Positions 43,584 to 54,044 of a stretch of DNA of 64,000 nucleotides are shown piece by piece. The translations under genes were made by a program, and so were the position numbers. Source of the DNA: Paenibacillus xerothermodurans. GTDB taxonomy: Bacteria > Bacillota > Bacilli > Paenibacillales > NBRC-103111. The first letter of the stretch is position 1. Each line of letters opens with the position of its first letter. The stretch spans positions 1 to 64,000 of the forward strand of contig NZ_NHRJ02000011.1 in NCBI RefSeq assembly GCF_002220865.2. Reading direction: 5' to 3'. The notes beneath the pieces were generated by a model that saw only the letters and a list, made by a program, of their open reading frames with translations, had not been told where the DNA came from and searched no databases.

Positions 43584-45428
43584 TCAGTGCACCGACACCT
43601 TATAATGCCGCAGCCAGGTGTCGACTTGCGCCAAATACGCAAAGAGCTGCGGCCCTGTCATCAATTGCCCGAACCACGGCAGATTGAACTCATTTGCGTC
43701 GCCTTCGGCCAGGGTACGTATCTTTCTGGCATCGATGAATGGCAGGATGGGTGAGCCCGGATCGTTCAGTATGTCAAGCACCCATGAGCGAACTGCATTT
43801 AGATAACTCGGGTTATGTGTCTTCGGATAAGGGCTTTTCTTGCGTGTTAATACATCCTCCGGCAGTACGCCTCGCAGCGCGCGGCGCAGAATTCCCTTCT
43901 CCCTGTCGCCCGACGTTTTGATCTCCCATGGGATGTTCCACACGTATTCAACGAGCCGATGATCACAAAATGGAACGCGTACCTCCAGTCCGACCGCCAT
44001 GCTCATCCGGTCCTTGCGGTCCAATAGCGTTGGCATGAAACGTGTTATGTTCAGGTAGGACATCTCTCTCATGCGGTTTTGCACCTGGTTTTCGCCGGAC
44101 AGGCGAGGCACCTCCGATAACGCTTGGCGGTAGCGGTCCTTCACGTATTGCTCAGGCTTCACCCAATCTACGAAGTCGGGAGCCAACAAGTTCACGCGCT
44201 CTGCGGTCGCGAGCGACCAGGGAAAGGTCCCGGCATTCAACGCGTCCTCGCGGTGAAACCATGGGTATCCGCCGAAAATTTCGTCTGCCGCTTCGCCGGA
44301 AATCGCCACTGTCGCGTGTTTTTTGATTTCCCGGCAAAATAAATACAGCGATCCGTCCACGTCTGCCATCCCCGGCAAATCCCGCGCATACACAACGGTT
44401 TTCAGCGCCTCGACCAGCTCGGGGGTGTCAAACTCCAGGAAGTGATGTTCGCTTCCGAGAAATTCTGTCATGCGCTTAATCCAGGGGGCGTCCGAGTTTG
44501 GCTGAAAGGCGTTTGCTTTGAAATGCTTAGCATTGTCGACATAATCAATGGAGTAAGTGTGGATCGTGCCCAGCTGACGCTCCTTGTAATAGTTGGCTGC
44601 AAATGTCGTCAATGCGCTTGAGTCGAGGCCGCCGGATAACAGCGTGCAGATGGGCACGTCGGAAGCAAGCTGGCGTTCCACCGTGTCCTTCAGCAATTCG
44701 TGAATCCTCTCCGCAGTGGTATCGACATCATCCTCATGCGGCTTGCTTGAGAGCTTCCAGTATGGCTTAATGCTGATGCCGTTGTGATCGACGATCATGC
44801 AATGGCCCGGCTTCAGTTCTGACATATTTTTGTACACACCATGTCCTGGCGTCCGGGCGGGGCCCACGGCGAATATTTCAGCCAATCCTTCTTCGCTGAT
44901 TTCTACATGGAACTCAGGGTGGGCCATGATTGCCTTCGGCTCGGAGCCGAACAGCAGCTGACCGCTCAAATAGGAGTAAAATAATGGCTTCACGCCTAGC
45001 CGGTCCCGCACGAGAAACAGGGATTGGTCCAGTGACGTCCAGACCGCGAAGGCAAAGATGCCGTTCAGTCTGTCGACGCAAGCGCGCCCCCATTCGATGA
45101 ATGAGATGAGCAGCACTTCCGTGTCGCACGTGGTGGAAAAGGAATGGCCGCGCAGCTGCAGCTCTTGTTTCAGCTCGGGAGCATTGTACAATTCTCCGTT
45201 GTATACGATAGTAAACGTATTTTCGCCATACTGGCGTACCATAGGCTGGGTCCCGTTCGCAGGGTCCATCACGCTCAGGCGCCGGTGGCCCAGAGCGCAA
45301 TGGGGGGTAACCCACGTGCCGGAGGCGTCCGGCCCGCGAGCCGTGAGCGTATCCGTCATTTGTTCCAGAATGGACGGATACATGGTGAGATCTCTATTCC
45401 AATCAATCCATCCGGTTATCCCGCACAT
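43584..45428 (-). CDS. asnB: Asparagine synthase (glutamine-hydrolysing), AsnO-sized
   Basis: Makes asparagine from aspartate with glutamine as nitrogen donor. 614 residues, the same length as Bacillus AsnO, which is sporulation-linked. The class II glutaminase starts M-C-G-I-T-G with Cys2 as nucleophile, and the synthetase domain has the pyrophosphate loop L-S-G-G-L-D-S-S near 258-266. It is alone on the minus strand. GGAAAGGATGAAAAGCT precedes the ATG. Whether it serves vegetative or sporulation supply cannot be told. Confidence 0.95.
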   Translation of the reverse strand: MCGITGWIDWNRDLTMYPSILEQMTDTLTARGPDASGTWVTPHCALGHRRLSVMDPANGTQPMVRQYGENTFTIVYNGELYNAPELKQELQLRGHSFSTTCDTEVLLISFIEWGRACVDRLNGIFAFAVWTSLDQSLFLVRDRLGVKPLFYSYLSGQLLFGSEPKAIMAHPEFHVEISEEGLAEIFAVGPARTPGHGVYKNMSELKPGHCMIVDHNGISIKPYWKLSSKPHEDDVDTTAERIHELLKDTVERQLASDVPICTLLSGGLDSSALTTFAANYYKERQLGTIHTYSIDYVDNAKHFKANAFQPNSDAPWIKRMTEFLGSEHHFLEFDTPELVEALKTVVYARDLPGMADVDGSLYLFCREIKKHATVAISGEAADEIFGGYPWFHREDALNAGTFPWSLATAERVNLLAPDFVDWVKPEQYVKDRYRQALSEVPRLSGENQVQNRMREMSYLNITRFMPTLLDRKDRMSMAVGLEVRVPFCDHRLVEYVWNIPWEIKTSGDREKGILRRALRGVLPEDVLTRKKSPYPKTHNPSYLNAVRSWVLDILNDPGSPILPFIDARKIRTLAEGDANEFNLPWFGQLMTGPQLFAYLAQVDTWLRHYKVSVH

Positions 45429-46012
45429 AGCTTTTCATCCTTTCCTGAGGTGTCTTCTCGGTAACCAACGAACGTTTCGACAGCGACAGCGTGATGATAA
45501 TGACTATGCTGTAAAAAATCGGAAAATGTCTGTCCGAGGTGAGGAAATGATAGACAAAATCTAAATTACCGTTTACACTATCCGATATGGTTCGCAAAAG
45601 CCGCCGGCTCTGGTTGAATAGAACAAAGCCGTGCCTCCTACGATAATCAGTGCAAGGATGATAGACGAGAGAAATAGAGCTATGAAGCACTCTGTCCGTC
45701 TGCGCAGCCGCTGATTGATTCGGTAGACAAGAATGTCGGACTGAGTCAGGTTCTGTCAAAAATGTAAACCCTTTGTTGGACATGTTGTATTACAGGGGCG
45801 GCTTGGTTCTAAGCAGTGAAAGTTCTTCTGTCCTGTGTTATTCTATTATGTGGCGCCGATAGTGCAGAAATCGACATGTGTTGACTATTTGTCCGCGATT
45901 CGCGCTCCGGTTTTTGCAGGTACTCCTGCCTCACACCCTGTGATTTGCCACGATGCATGCCGGGACGCTGTGAACTCTGCCGAACCAATTAGATGAAGAG
46001 GTGGTTACACGT
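45429..46012. other. Gene-free region upstream of asnB and the coiled-coil gene
   Basis: 584 bp holding the promoters of two divergent genes. A minus-strand stretch (about 45582-45760) would encode a membrane-helix-like peptide (SIILALIIVGGTALF) but has no start codon before the helix, so it is not called; it may be a decayed gene. Confidence 0.5.
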
Positions 46013-46360
46013 ATGAAGAAACAAAAACTAGCCAAGCAACAAGCTCAATACAAAGAAGCGAAAGAGCGCTTCGAGAGAGCGAATGGGGCTTTTCAAAATA
46101 AGTTGGCGACCGTTAAACTGCTTGGAACGGTGACCCAGGAAAAAATTGAAGAGCTTATTGAAGCCACCGACCTACATAATGCGCTGAATGATTTGGGTGC
46201 TGCGGAGAAAGCCCTGCTGCAGTGGTCGCATGAAGCCATTCAGAGCGAAAAAGATTATCTGCAGAACAAAGAAGCCGTCGACAAAATGTATGCATTCATC
46301 GATCAAGATCCTAATATTAAAGCTAAATTACTGCAAGCTGCGATGAAAATCACTAACTAA
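46013..46360 (+). CDS. Small helical protein, function unknown
   Basis: 115 residues from the ATG at 46013 (GAGGTGG upstream). The composition (Lys, Glu, Ala, Gln) and heptad spacing suggest two or three long helices or coiled coil, with the N-terminal 40 residues strongly basic. No signal peptide or known motif. It has its own terminator, so it is a separate transcript before the tig block. Confidence 0.72.
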   Translation: MKKQKLAKQQAQYKEAKERFERANGAFQNKLATVKLLGTVTQEKIEELIEATDLHNALNDLGAAEKALLQWSHEAIQSEKDYLQNKEAVDKMYAFIDQDPNIKAKLLQAAMKITN

Positions 46361-46380
46361 ACGGCAGCTTTCTTGGCAGC

Positions 46381-46413
46381 AGCGGGGGGATTGTCCCTCC
46401 GCTCTTTTTTTAT
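46381..46413 (+). terminator. Intrinsic terminator after the helical protein gene
   Basis: AGCGGGGGGA pairs with TCCCTCCGCT (one mismatch), followed by seven T. Confidence 0.85.
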
Positions 46414-46533
46414 GCCTGTTCGTTGGCATTCGCGGAATGTTTATGACGGCAGGGACAGTCCGCATTTTTGCTTTCGAAGTTGGAATCGGGTACACTGCTG
46501 TCGAAGAACAAGTCACGGGGAGGAGGTCTCTTT

Positions 46534-47451
46534 TTGTCCGACAAGATCAACGAGAATGTCATTCTTTTTCCTAAGACCGTCGAGTACTATCAATTTGAAT
46601 TGACGCGGATGCTGGAAACGGAACGCTATAGGGAAGCGATACGAATGCTTGATTTTCTGCTCACCTGCCATAATCAGGATGAACGCATTCATGAAGAATG
46701 GCGCGCGCTGCTTCAGTGGTTGAAGACGATGTTTCCTGAAGAAACGCTGCCAATGGCTGAACTCGAGGATGAGGAACTGAGCGAGGCCGAGCTGCTGCGT
46801 CAGCGCATGGCTGACAAAGAACGGGATAACAGCGGCTATGCGGAGCGGCTGTTGGACTCGCTGCAGCAATATCCGCAGAGCGTCGACAACCTGCTGTTGG
46901 CGCTGGATCAGCTCGCCTTTTTAGAACATCCGGGAATAAATCAGAGACTCACCGAATGGGTGACAGCCGATGAACGGCATCCTCTGATTCAATATAAAGT
47001 GCTGCAAACCTTGAAGCTGCGTGGAATGACGGGGCAGCTGGAGCTGACCAAGAATGGGGAAACCATTGTTGTCGATGTGGAGGAGACGCCATCCAGCTTT
47101 GAAGATTTTCCTGCCCCGATCAGCGAAATCATCGAACGAGTGCAAGATATCAGCCAAATGGACCAGCCGGCATTAGCATATTTCGCTCAAGAGACTTGGA
47201 ACGAGTTTTTGGCTTATTTGTATGGAACCGCGCAGTATCGTCAAATTTTGCGCCAGGAACGTGAGTGTGTGGACGTATGGGCGGCGGCTTTTCATTTTGT
47301 CCTCCTAGAGAAGGTGTTCGAGGATGGCAACAAGGACGAAATATTAGATCGGTACGGGATCACGAATGACTTGATGTTTCAATGGGAACAGGCCTACCGG
47401 GTGATGCAATCCTTCGTCGCTGCGACATTTTCACCCAGCCCGAGACGGTGA
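46534..47451 (+). CDS. TPR-repeat protein, YsoA-like
   Basis: 305 residues from the TTG at 46534, fixed by the GGGGAGGAGGTCTC ribosome site. The helical repeat pattern (ETERYREAIRMLDFLL, SVDNLLLALDQLAFL) suits a TPR or TPR-like solenoid; acidic residues are abundant. In Bacillus the TPR protein YsoA lies directly before tig, the same place, so I take it as its counterpart although similarity was not measured. Function is unknown. Confidence 0.75.
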   Translation: MSDKINENVILFPKTVEYYQFELTRMLETERYREAIRMLDFLLTCHNQDERIHEEWRALLQWLKTMFPEETLPMAELEDEELSEAELLRQRMADKERDNSGYAERLLDSLQQYPQSVDNLLLALDQLAFLEHPGINQRLTEWVTADERHPLIQYKVLQTLKLRGMTGQLELTKNGETIVVDVEETPSSFEDFPAPISEIIERVQDISQMDQPALAYFAQETWNEFLAYLYGTAQYRQILRQERECVDVWAAAFHFVLLEKVFEDGNKDEILDRYGITNDLMFQWEQAYRVMQSFVAATFSPSPRR

Positions 47452-47470
47452 ATAATTCCCGCAGCTTTAC

Positions 47471-47498
47471 TTGAAAACGTAATAGGTTATGTTATAAT
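47471..47498 (+). promoter_or_regulatory. Sigma-A promoter of tig
   Basis: TTGAAA (47471-47476) and a perfect TATAAT (47493-47498) with a 16-bp spacer, leaving a 5' leader of about 90 nt before the ATG. Confidence 0.65.
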
Positions 47499-47593
47499 AG
47501 AATGGTTATAATGGCGATATGGGACAAACTGTGCCTGGCACATCGTCGGTCGTGAAAAAAGTGATGGATAATTTTTGGAGGGGAAAGCATAAA

Positions 47594-48877
47594 ATGAAAG
47601 CAAGCTGGGAAAAAATAGAGAAGAACGTTGGCGTTCTTGAAGTTGAAGTGGAAGCTGAGAAAGTAGCCGAAGCGTTGGACAAAGCATTCAAAAAGGTCGT
47701 CCAAAAAGTTAACGTACCGGGCTTCCGCAAAGGGAAAGTGCCGCGTTCCATTTTTGAATCTAAATTCGGCGTGGAAAGCCTTTACCAAGACGCACTCGAC
47801 ATTGTGGTACCGGAGGCATATGGCGATGCTGTGCAAGAAACCGGTATCTTCCCTGTAGATCGTCCTGAGGTTGACGTTGAGCAGTTCGCAAAGGGAGAGG
47901 CTCTTAAGTTCAAGGCTAAGGTTGTGGTTAAGCCTGAAGTTGAGCTTGGCAAGTACAAAGGCCTCAAGCTGGAAGCCAAGGACGCTGCGGTGACGGAAGA
48001 AGAAATCAACGCGGAGCTCGAAAGACTGCAACAGCGCCACGCAGAGCTGGTTCCTGTTGAGGAAGGTGCAGCTGAGAAGGGCGATGTCGTTTCCATCGAT
48101 TTCGAAGGATTCGTGAACGGCGAAGCTTTCGAGGGCGGTAAAGCTGAAAAGTATTCCATCGAGCTCGGTTCCGGCAGCTTCATTCCCGGCTTCGAAGAGC
48201 AATTGGTAGGATTGAACAAGGGCGAAGAGAAGGATGTTAATGTTACTTTCCCTGAAGACTATCATTCCGAAGAATTGAAAGGCAAGGAAGCCCTGTTCAA
48301 AGTTAAACTCCACGAGATTAAGCGCAAGAACCTGCCTGCTTTGGACGATGAATTTGCGAAAGACGTGAGTGAATTCGATACGTTGGAAGAGTTTAAAAGC
48401 GACTTGCAGAAAAACCTGCAGCAGCGCAAAGACGCCGAGCTTCAGCGCAACAGAGAGACAGAAGTTGTGGAAAAGGCGGCTGCGGCGGCCACAGTTGAAA
48501 TCCCTGACGTGATGATCAACAATGAAACAACTCAAATGGTAAGCGAATTTGAGAATCGCTTGCGAGCTCAGGGCATGAACCTTGAGATGTACTACCAATT
48601 CACCGGTCAGAGCGATGATGCGCTCAAAGAACAAATGCGCGGCGATGCCGAAAAACGCGTTCGCAACAATCTTGTTCTTGAAGCTATCGCAAAAGCTGAG
48701 GAGATCGAAGCTTCCGAAGAAGAAGTGGCGGCCGAGTTGGAGAACATGTCCAAGCAATTCCAGCGCCCTGCTGAAGAGCTTCGCGCAATTCTAAGCGCAA
48801 ATGGTAATTTGGAAGATTTGAAGCATGATCTTGTGATTAAGAAAACGGTCGACTTCTTGCTTGAGAAGAGCAAGTAA
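47594..48877 (+). CDS. tig: Trigger factor (ribosome-associated chaperone and peptidyl-prolyl isomerase)
   Basis: 427 residues from the ATG at 47594 (TTGGAGGGGAAAGCATAAA upstream); an upstream in-frame ATG at 47519 is not supported. The ribosome-binding domain has the G-F-R-K-G-K-V-P signature near residues 43-50, then the FKBP-type PPIase domain (about 165-245, GDVVSIDFEGF, GSGSFIPGFEEQLVG) and the helical C-terminal chaperone domain. It binds nascent chains at the ribosome exit. It ends with a terminator before clpP. Confidence 0.97.
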   Translation: MKASWEKIEKNVGVLEVEVEAEKVAEALDKAFKKVVQKVNVPGFRKGKVPRSIFESKFGVESLYQDALDIVVPEAYGDAVQETGIFPVDRPEVDVEQFAKGEALKFKAKVVVKPEVELGKYKGLKLEAKDAAVTEEEINAELERLQQRHAELVPVEEGAAEKGDVVSIDFEGFVNGEAFEGGKAEKYSIELGSGSFIPGFEEQLVGLNKGEEKDVNVTFPEDYHSEELKGKEALFKVKLHEIKRKNLPALDDEFAKDVSEFDTLEEFKSDLQKNLQQRKDAELQRNRETEVVEKAAAAATVEIPDVMINNETTQMVSEFENRLRAQGMNLEMYYQFTGQSDDALKEQMRGDAEKRVRNNLVLEAIAKAEEIEASEEEVAAELENMSKQFQRPAEELRAILSANGNLEDLKHDLVIKKTVDFLLEKSK

Positions 48878-48885
48878 TATAGTGC

Positions 48886-48918
48886 AAGGGCACGTGTTCG
48901 TATACGTGCCCTTCTCTA
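48886..48918 (+). terminator. Intrinsic terminator after tig
   Basis: A perfect 10-bp stem AAGGGCACGT / ACGTGCCCTT with an 8-nt loop, then TTCTCTAT. The T-run is weak. Confidence 0.75.
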
Positions 48919-49087
48919 TAGTTAAAAACAGCAATGCCACACATAATGTTTGATCAAAGTACATAACTTACATCCACAGTGCACTTTTTCTGCGGGGACA
49001 GCCGGCACAGGGGCGTGGTGGCTCCACCGCTCGCCGCGGATTTCTGGCGATGACCTCCTTAAGAGGTGATGATATGCACGGATGAAA

Positions 49088-49116
49088 ATGACTTTAGACG
49101 TGAAAAATGATACAAT
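49088..49116 (+). promoter_or_regulatory. Putative sigma-A promoter of clpP
   Basis: ATGACT and TACAAT with a 17-bp spacer, about 40 bp before the ATG at 49157. I looked for a CtsR direct repeat (GGTCAAA type) and found none convincing. Confidence 0.4.
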
Positions 49117-49156
49117 GGAATTTGTAGTACAATTTTATAGCAAAGGGGTTGGAACA

Positions 49157-49750
49157 ATGGGTCTGATACCTATGGTTGTTGAGCAGGAAGGCCGCGGGGA
49201 GCGCTCATACGACATTTATTCCCGCCTGTTGAAGGACAGAATTATTTTCATCGGCACTGGCATTGACGATGACGTTGCCAACCTCGTTATTGCGCAGCTC
49301 CTGTTTTTGTCCGCGCAGGATCCAGAGAAGGACATTCATCTATACATCAATTCCCCAGGCGGTTCAGTGACTGCCGGATTGGGTATATACGATACAATGC
49401 AGTTTATTAAGCCTGACGTATCCACCATCTGTGTGGGTATGGCGGCAAGCATGGGTTCTTTGCTGTTGACTGCAGGAGCCAAGGGCAAACGGTATGCACT
49501 GCCGAACAGCGAGGTAATGATCCATCAGCCGCTCGGCGGTGTCAGAGGGCAAGCGTCGGATATCAAAATCCATGCTGACTGGATTGCCAAGACAAAACAG
49601 AAGCTGAATCAAATCTACGTGGACCGTACTGGTCAGCCGCTTGACAAAATCGAGCGTGACACGGACCGCGACAACTTTATGAGTGCGGAAGAAGCCAAAG
49701 AATACGGGCTTATTGATGCGGTTATCACTCGTAATGAATTGAATGGATAA
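49157..49750 (+). CDS. clpP: ATP-dependent Clp protease proteolytic subunit ClpP
   Basis: A 197-residue serine protease forming the double heptameric chamber. The ATG at 49157 (AAAGGGG upstream) gives the usual mature start ([25 protein letters not shown]). The triad is S98 in G-M-A-A-S-M-G, H123 in M-I-H-Q-P-L and D171. clpX follows 12 bp later, so both subunits are made together. In Bacillus clpP lies elsewhere. Confidence 0.97.
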   Translation: MGLIPMVVEQEGRGERSYDIYSRLLKDRIIFIGTGIDDDVANLVIAQLLFLSAQDPEKDIHLYINSPGGSVTAGLGIYDTMQFIKPDVSTICVGMAASMGSLLLTAGAKGKRYALPNSEVMIHQPLGGVRGQASDIKIHADWIAKTKQKLNQIYVDRTGQPLDKIERDTDRDNFMSAEEAKEYGLIDAVITRNELNG

Positions 49751-49762
49751 AGGAGTGATCCC

Positions 49763-51031
49763 ATGTTTAAATTTAACGATGAAAAAGGTCAACTCAAATG
49801 TTCCTTCTGCGGCAAATCGCAAGAGCAAGTGCGTAAGCTGGTTGCCGGACCCGGAGTGTACATTTGTGATGAATGCATAGAGCTTTGTACGGAAATCGTG
49901 GAGGAAGAGCTGGGCCACGAAGAAGAGCTTGATCTCAAGGACGTGCCGAAGCCGAAAGAAATCCGTACGATCCTGGATCAGTATGTCATCGGTCAGGAAC
50001 AAGCGAAGAAGTCTTTGTCGGTTGCCGTATACAACCATTACAAACGTATTAACAGCCAACAGAGCAAAATCGAAGATGTGGAGCTGCAGAAGAGTAACAT
50101 TGTCCTGCTAGGTCCAACCGGAAGCGGTAAAACGCTGCTGGCACAAACATTGGCTAAAATTTTAAATGTTCCTTTCGCGATCGCGGATGCTACTTCTTTA
50201 ACGGAAGCGGGCTACGTGGGCGAGGACGTTGAAAATATTTTGCTGAAGCTGATTCAGGCGGCTGATTATGATGTGGAGAAAGCCGAACGAGGCATCATTT
50301 ACATCGACGAGATCGATAAAGTGGCGCGCAAATCAGAGAATCCTTCGATTACCCGCGATGTGTCGGGTGAAGGCGTGCAGCAGGCGTTGCTGAAAATTCT
50401 GGAAGGAACTGTTGCCTCCGTGCCTCCGCAAGGCGGACGCAAGCACCCGCATCAAGAATTTATCCAGATTGATACAACGAACATCCTATTCATCTGTGGC
50501 GGTGCGTTCGATGGTTTGGAACAAATCATCAAGCGTAGAATCGGTAAAAAAGTCATCGGTTTCGGTACCGACGGTTTCAAAGCCGATTTGAAGCCGGGCG
50601 AGTACCTGTCGATGGTGCTGCCTGAGGATCTGCTCAGATTCGGACTGATTCCTGAGTTTGTAGGCCGTCTACCTGTCATTTCAACCTTGGAGCCTTTGGA
50701 TGAGCCGGCATTGGTGCGCATCCTGACAGAGCCGAAAAACGCTCTCGTCAAGCAGTACCAAAAGCTGCTGGAGATGGACAACGTGACACTCGACTTCCAC
50801 ACGGAAGCGCTGGAGGAAATCGCTCGCGAAGCCATTAAGCGTAACACCGGTGCGCGCGGCCTCAGAGCCATCATCGAAAGCATCATGCTGGATGTCATGT
50901 ATGAAGCTCCTTCCACTACGGAGAACGCCAGCTGTGTGGTGACCCAGGATGCGGTACAAGCGAAAGTATCGCCCGAAATCACATCGTCCAACAAAGAGAA
51001 ATCTGTGAAGAAAAAAGAAGAGAGTGCCTAA
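49763..51031 (+). CDS. clpX: ATP-dependent Clp protease ATP-binding subunit ClpX
   Basis: A 422-residue AAA+ unfoldase delivering substrates to ClpP. The N-terminal zinc domain has C-S-F-C-G-K near 13-18 and C-D-E-C near 37-40. Walker A G-P-T-G-S-G-K-T lies at about 115-122, Walker [10 protein letters not shown] near 178-186, and the IGF-type ClpP loop (KVIGFG) near 268. AAAGGAGTGATCCC precedes the ATG. Confidence 0.98.
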   Translation: MFKFNDEKGQLKCSFCGKSQEQVRKLVAGPGVYICDECIELCTEIVEEELGHEEELDLKDVPKPKEIRTILDQYVIGQEQAKKSLSVAVYNHYKRINSQQSKIEDVELQKSNIVLLGPTGSGKTLLAQTLAKILNVPFAIADATSLTEAGYVGEDVENILLKLIQAADYDVEKAERGIIYIDEIDKVARKSENPSITRDVSGEGVQQALLKILEGTVASVPPQGGRKHPHQEFIQIDTTNILFICGGAFDGLEQIIKRRIGKKVIGFGTDGFKADLKPGEYLSMVLPEDLLRFGLIPEFVGRLPVISTLEPLDEPALVRILTEPKNALVKQYQKLLEMDNVTLDFHTEALEEIAREAIKRNTGARGLRAIIESIMLDVMYEAPSTTENASCVVTQDAVQAKVSPEITSSNKEKSVKKKEESA

Positions 51032-51159
51032 GTAAGTCGGGCATGACCTGACTTCAGCGCTCTCACATCAAACCATAGCAACCTCCAATCCGTTATAAAG
51101 GCACCGTTTGCTTTATGACGGAGCGGAGGATGTTTGGTATCATGGGAGAGAAGGAAATT

Positions 51160-52281
51160 ATGTTTCACAGAACGGAAACCAGACCGGTCAGAGTCGGCGA
51201 TTTAACTATCGGCGGCAGCAACGAAGTGATCATGCAGAGCATGTGCACCACCAAAACTGCCGACGTGAAGGCAACCGTCGCGGAAATCCACCGTCTTGAA
51301 GAGGCGGGCTGTCAACTTGTCCGCGTAACCGTGAATAACAAAGAAGCGGCGGAAGCTATAAAAGACATTAAACGGCAGATCAAAATCCCTCTCGTTGCGG
51401 ACATTCATTTTGATCATCGGTTGGCGCTACAAGCCATAGAGAACGGCATCGACAAAGTGCGCATCAACCCGGGCAACATCGGACGCCGCGAAAAGGTCGA
51501 GGCCGTGGTCAATGCGTGTAAGGAACGCGGCATTCCCATTCGCATAGGCGTGAACGCTGGTTCCCTAGAAAATCATTTGCTGGAAAAGTACGGTTACCCG
51601 ACGGCCGATGCGATGGTCGAGAGTGCCTTGTACCACATCAACATTTTGGAAGAGCTGGATTTTACGGACATCATCGTTTCTCTGAAGGCGTCCGACGTTC
51701 CGATGGCGATTGCTGCCTATACTAAGGCAGCGGAGGCGTTTCACTACCCGTTACACCTTGGTATCACGGAAGCCGGCACCTTGTTTTCCGGCACGGTGAA
51801 AAGCGCAGCCGGCATCGGTGCTCTGCTGAATATGGGCATTGGCTCCACGCTGCGCATTTCCTTAAGTGCCGATCCGGTGGAAGAAATCAAAGTTGCCCGT
51901 GAGCTGCTGAAAACATTCGGCCTCATCAGCAATGCTGCAACATTGGTGTCATGCCCAACTTGCGGCCGGTTAGACATCGATTTGTTCTCCATCGCCAACG
52001 AGGTGGAAGAGTATATCTCGAAGATCAAAGTGCCGATTAAGGTATCTGTGTTAGGCTGCGCCGTGAATGGGCCTGGCGAAGCGAGGGAGGCCGACATCGG
52101 CATAGCGGGCGCTCGCGGGGAAGGTATGCTGTTTAGGTACGGAGAGATGATCCGCAAAGTGCCGGAGGCCGCACTGTTGTCCGAGCTGAAGAAGGAAATT
52201 GATGTTATAGTAGAACACTACGAGCGTACGGGAGAAATTCCCGGCAGAAAGCAGCATGCTGCAGCAGCCGTAACCAAATAA
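51160..52281 (+). CDS. ispG: 4-hydroxy-3-methylbut-2-en-1-yl diphosphate synthase, flavodoxin type (IspG)
   Basis: The penultimate enzyme of the MEP isoprenoid pathway. 373 residues from the ATG at 51160 (GAAGGAAATT upstream), which matches the family start H-R-T-E-T-R-P-V; further ATGs at 51142 and 51115 are possible but add unaligned residues. V-S-C-P-T-C-G-R near 267 and [11 protein letters not shown] near 304 carry the [4Fe-4S] cysteines. It stands between clpX and the deacetylase-like gene and has its own terminator. Confidence 0.94.
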   Translation: MFHRTETRPVRVGDLTIGGSNEVIMQSMCTTKTADVKATVAEIHRLEEAGCQLVRVTVNNKEAAEAIKDIKRQIKIPLVADIHFDHRLALQAIENGIDKVRINPGNIGRREKVEAVVNACKERGIPIRIGVNAGSLENHLLEKYGYPTADAMVESALYHINILEELDFTDIIVSLKASDVPMAIAAYTKAAEAFHYPLHLGITEAGTLFSGTVKSAAGIGALLNMGIGSTLRISLSADPVEEIKVARELLKTFGLISNAATLVSCPTCGRLDIDLFSIANEVEEYISKIKVPIKVSVLGCAVNGPGEAREADIGIAGARGEGMLFRYGEMIRKVPEAALLSELKKEIDVIVEHYERTGEIPGRKQHAAAAVTK

Positions 52282-52294
52282 ATAGCAGTTAACT

Positions 52295-52337
52295 AAGAGC
52301 AGGTTTCTCGATTGCGGGGAAACGCTGCTCTTTTTTA
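52295..52337 (+). terminator. Intrinsic terminator after ispG
   Basis: AAGAGCAG-GTTTC pairs with GAAAC-GCTGCTCTT (one bulge), followed by six T. Confidence 0.85.
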
Positions 52338-52398
52338 TTTGCTCATGTATATCATAGCCGCGGGAAACAAATAACAACAAAAAAGGAGGAATGGTGAA

Positions 52399-53172
52399 GT
52401 GAGGCACTTCAAACGACAACGGCTGGTAATATTGGCTGTGGCAAGCGCAGCTCTAGTGAGCCTGTGGGTTATACCGGCCGCGGCGGAGCCGGACGTTGCG
52501 CCTCGCAAAAGTGTCACGATCGTCATCGATGATTTTGGCAATGACATGCTTGGCAGCAAGGAGATGATGGAGCTCCCCGCCCCTTTCACGGCCGCAGTTA
52601 TGCCGTTTTTGCCAACAACGCGCCGTGATGCGGAGTGGGCCCACCGGCTTGGCCATGAAGTGCTAGTGCATATGCCGATGGAACCCGTCAGGGGTAAGAA
52701 AAGCTGGCTTGGGCCGGGAGCAATAACCACGGATCTGTCGGACGAGGAAATCCGCCGTCGGGTTATGGCGGCTGTCGAGGACGTGCCTTACGCGGTAGGC
52801 ATGAACAACCATATGGGCTCCAAAGTGACTGCGGACGAACGGGTAATGCGCGTGATTCTGCAGGTCTGCAAAGAGAAGAACCTTGTTTATTTGGACAGTC
52901 GAACAACGGCGAAAAGTGTGGTCGAGTCCGTAGCGAAAGAACTAGGTGTAAGAACCGCGGAAAACCACATTTTCATGGACTCAATCTATTCTCGGAGGCA
53001 TATCGCAAAGCAAGCGGCTAAGGTAAAAAAACATCTCTCCAAACATGATGAGACGGTGGTCATAGGTCACGTCGGCCCTCCGGGGAAAAACACTGCCGCC
53101 GTACTCCGACAGTTGATTCCGGATTTGCAGCAAGCAGCGCGATTTACCCCGGTATCGGAATTGGCCAAGTAG
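52399..53172 (+). CDS. Divergent polysaccharide deacetylase-family protein (YibQ-like)
   Basis: 257 residues from a GTG after AAAGGAGGAATGGTGAA. A signal peptide or anchor covers about 1-30. The divergent polysaccharide deacetylase fold shows V-T-I-V-I-D-D-F-G-N near 37-46 (metal Asp pair), L-V-H-M-P-M-E-P near 91-98, and M-N-N-H-M-G near 135. It would act outside the membrane, perhaps on sugar polymers; no activity is established for this group. It converges with the amidase gene, whose end is 7 bp away. Confidence 0.85.
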   Translation: MRHFKRQRLVILAVASAALVSLWVIPAAAEPDVAPRKSVTIVIDDFGNDMLGSKEMMELPAPFTAAVMPFLPTTRRDAEWAHRLGHEVLVHMPMEPVRGKKSWLGPGAITTDLSDEEIRRRVMAAVEDVPYAVGMNNHMGSKVTADERVMRVILQVCKEKNLVYLDSRTTAKSVVESVAKELGVRTAENHIFMDSIYSRRHIAKQAAKVKKHLSKHDETVVIGHVGPPGKNTAAVLRQLIPDLQQAARFTPVSELAK

Positions 53173-53179
53173 GGAGGGG

Positions 53180-53890
53180 TCAGGCTTGCCCCAGGTAGGC
53201 TTGCACCCCCGCGACGATAGCTTCAGCCAACTCCCGTTGTTTTTCCGGCTGTGTCATTTGCTCGCGGTCGGCAGGATTGGTGATAAAACCCATCTCAATG
53301 ATCACAGAGGGAGGTCGAACGTGCCTCAGCATATGATAGGATTTGCCCAGCTTAGCCTTGTTGGACGTACCGTACAGCTTATTTAACGAGGCTTGCAAAC
53401 ATTCGGCCAACCGTCGGCTTTGCTGGTTTTTTTGATGCAGAATGATAGGCCCGCGCGCGCGCGAATGTTTGGCCCAGTTCACATGGATGCTAATGACGGC
53501 TTTGGGACCTAGATCATTCGCTAGATGACTGCGCTGAGCCAAATCTTTTCTGTGGCGGGAGTGGCTGCGAAGCCACGAGTTCTCTCCACTGAGCGCATAA
53601 TCATTTATCCTGTTGCACAGCACTCGGAGTCCCTTCTCACGCATTAGAGTGTAGGTGAGCTTCGACATTTTCAGGTTAATGTCTTTCTCATACAGCTCAC
53701 CGTAGCGCGTACCACAATCGACACCGCCGTGGCCTACGTCAATTAACACATCCACATTGCTGAAAAAGGGACTTCTGACGGCTGCTGTCCCTCCAGAAAC
53801 CGCGCGTTCCGAATAGTTCGTAACAGCGGTTGTGAGCGGGAATATGACACTGAGCACTATAACAGAATACACGATCAGAACTCGCCGCAT
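53180..53890 (-). CDS. cwlD: N-acetylmuramoyl-L-alanine amidase, CwlD-like
   Basis: Zinc amidase (Amidase_3) that removes the peptide side chain from muramic acid. Bacillus CwlD acts in making cortex muramic delta-lactam and is 237 residues; this one is 236 from the ATG at 53890, set by GAGGAGGTGCAAC. A membrane anchor lies at 4-22. Zinc ligands are D-V-G-H-G-G-V-D near 53, E in L-Y-E-K-D-I-N and H in I-S-I-H-V-N-W near 130; the catalytic Glu is in I-I-E-M-G-F near 200. Assignment to CwlD rather than another amidase rests on size, anchor and spore context. Confidence 0.85.
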   Translation of the reverse strand: MRRVLIVYSVIVLSVIFPLTTAVTNYSERAVSGGTAAVRSPFFSNVDVLIDVGHGGVDCGTRYGELYEKDINLKMSKLTYTLMREKGLRVLCNRINDYALSGENSWLRSHSRHRKDLAQRSHLANDLGPKAVISIHVNWAKHSRARGPIILHQKNQQSRRLAECLQASLNKLYGTSNKAKLGKSYHMLRHVRPPSVIIEMGFITNPADREQMTQPEKQRELAEAIVAGVQAYLGQA

Positions 53891-54044
53891 GTTGCACCTC
53901 CTCAGATAAGTGTTTACCGATAGGGTACTCCCGCCCAATAATCTCATTCCTCGTTGAAAACTTTCTCAGCTGCGATTAACCCTATCTCGCGAGGGGAATA
54001 CTACCAAGTATCCTTACAGGAACAAAACGCTCAGGAGGTTTATC

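Noticed and set aside
45582-45760. Membrane-helix-like peptide on the minus strand upstream of asnB
   Set aside because: No start codon precedes the helix in that frame and an in-frame stop lies just upstream; at most a decayed gene.
48914-49156. CtsR operator before clpP
   Set aside because: Only one partial GATCAAAG occurs; the direct heptad repeat is absent.
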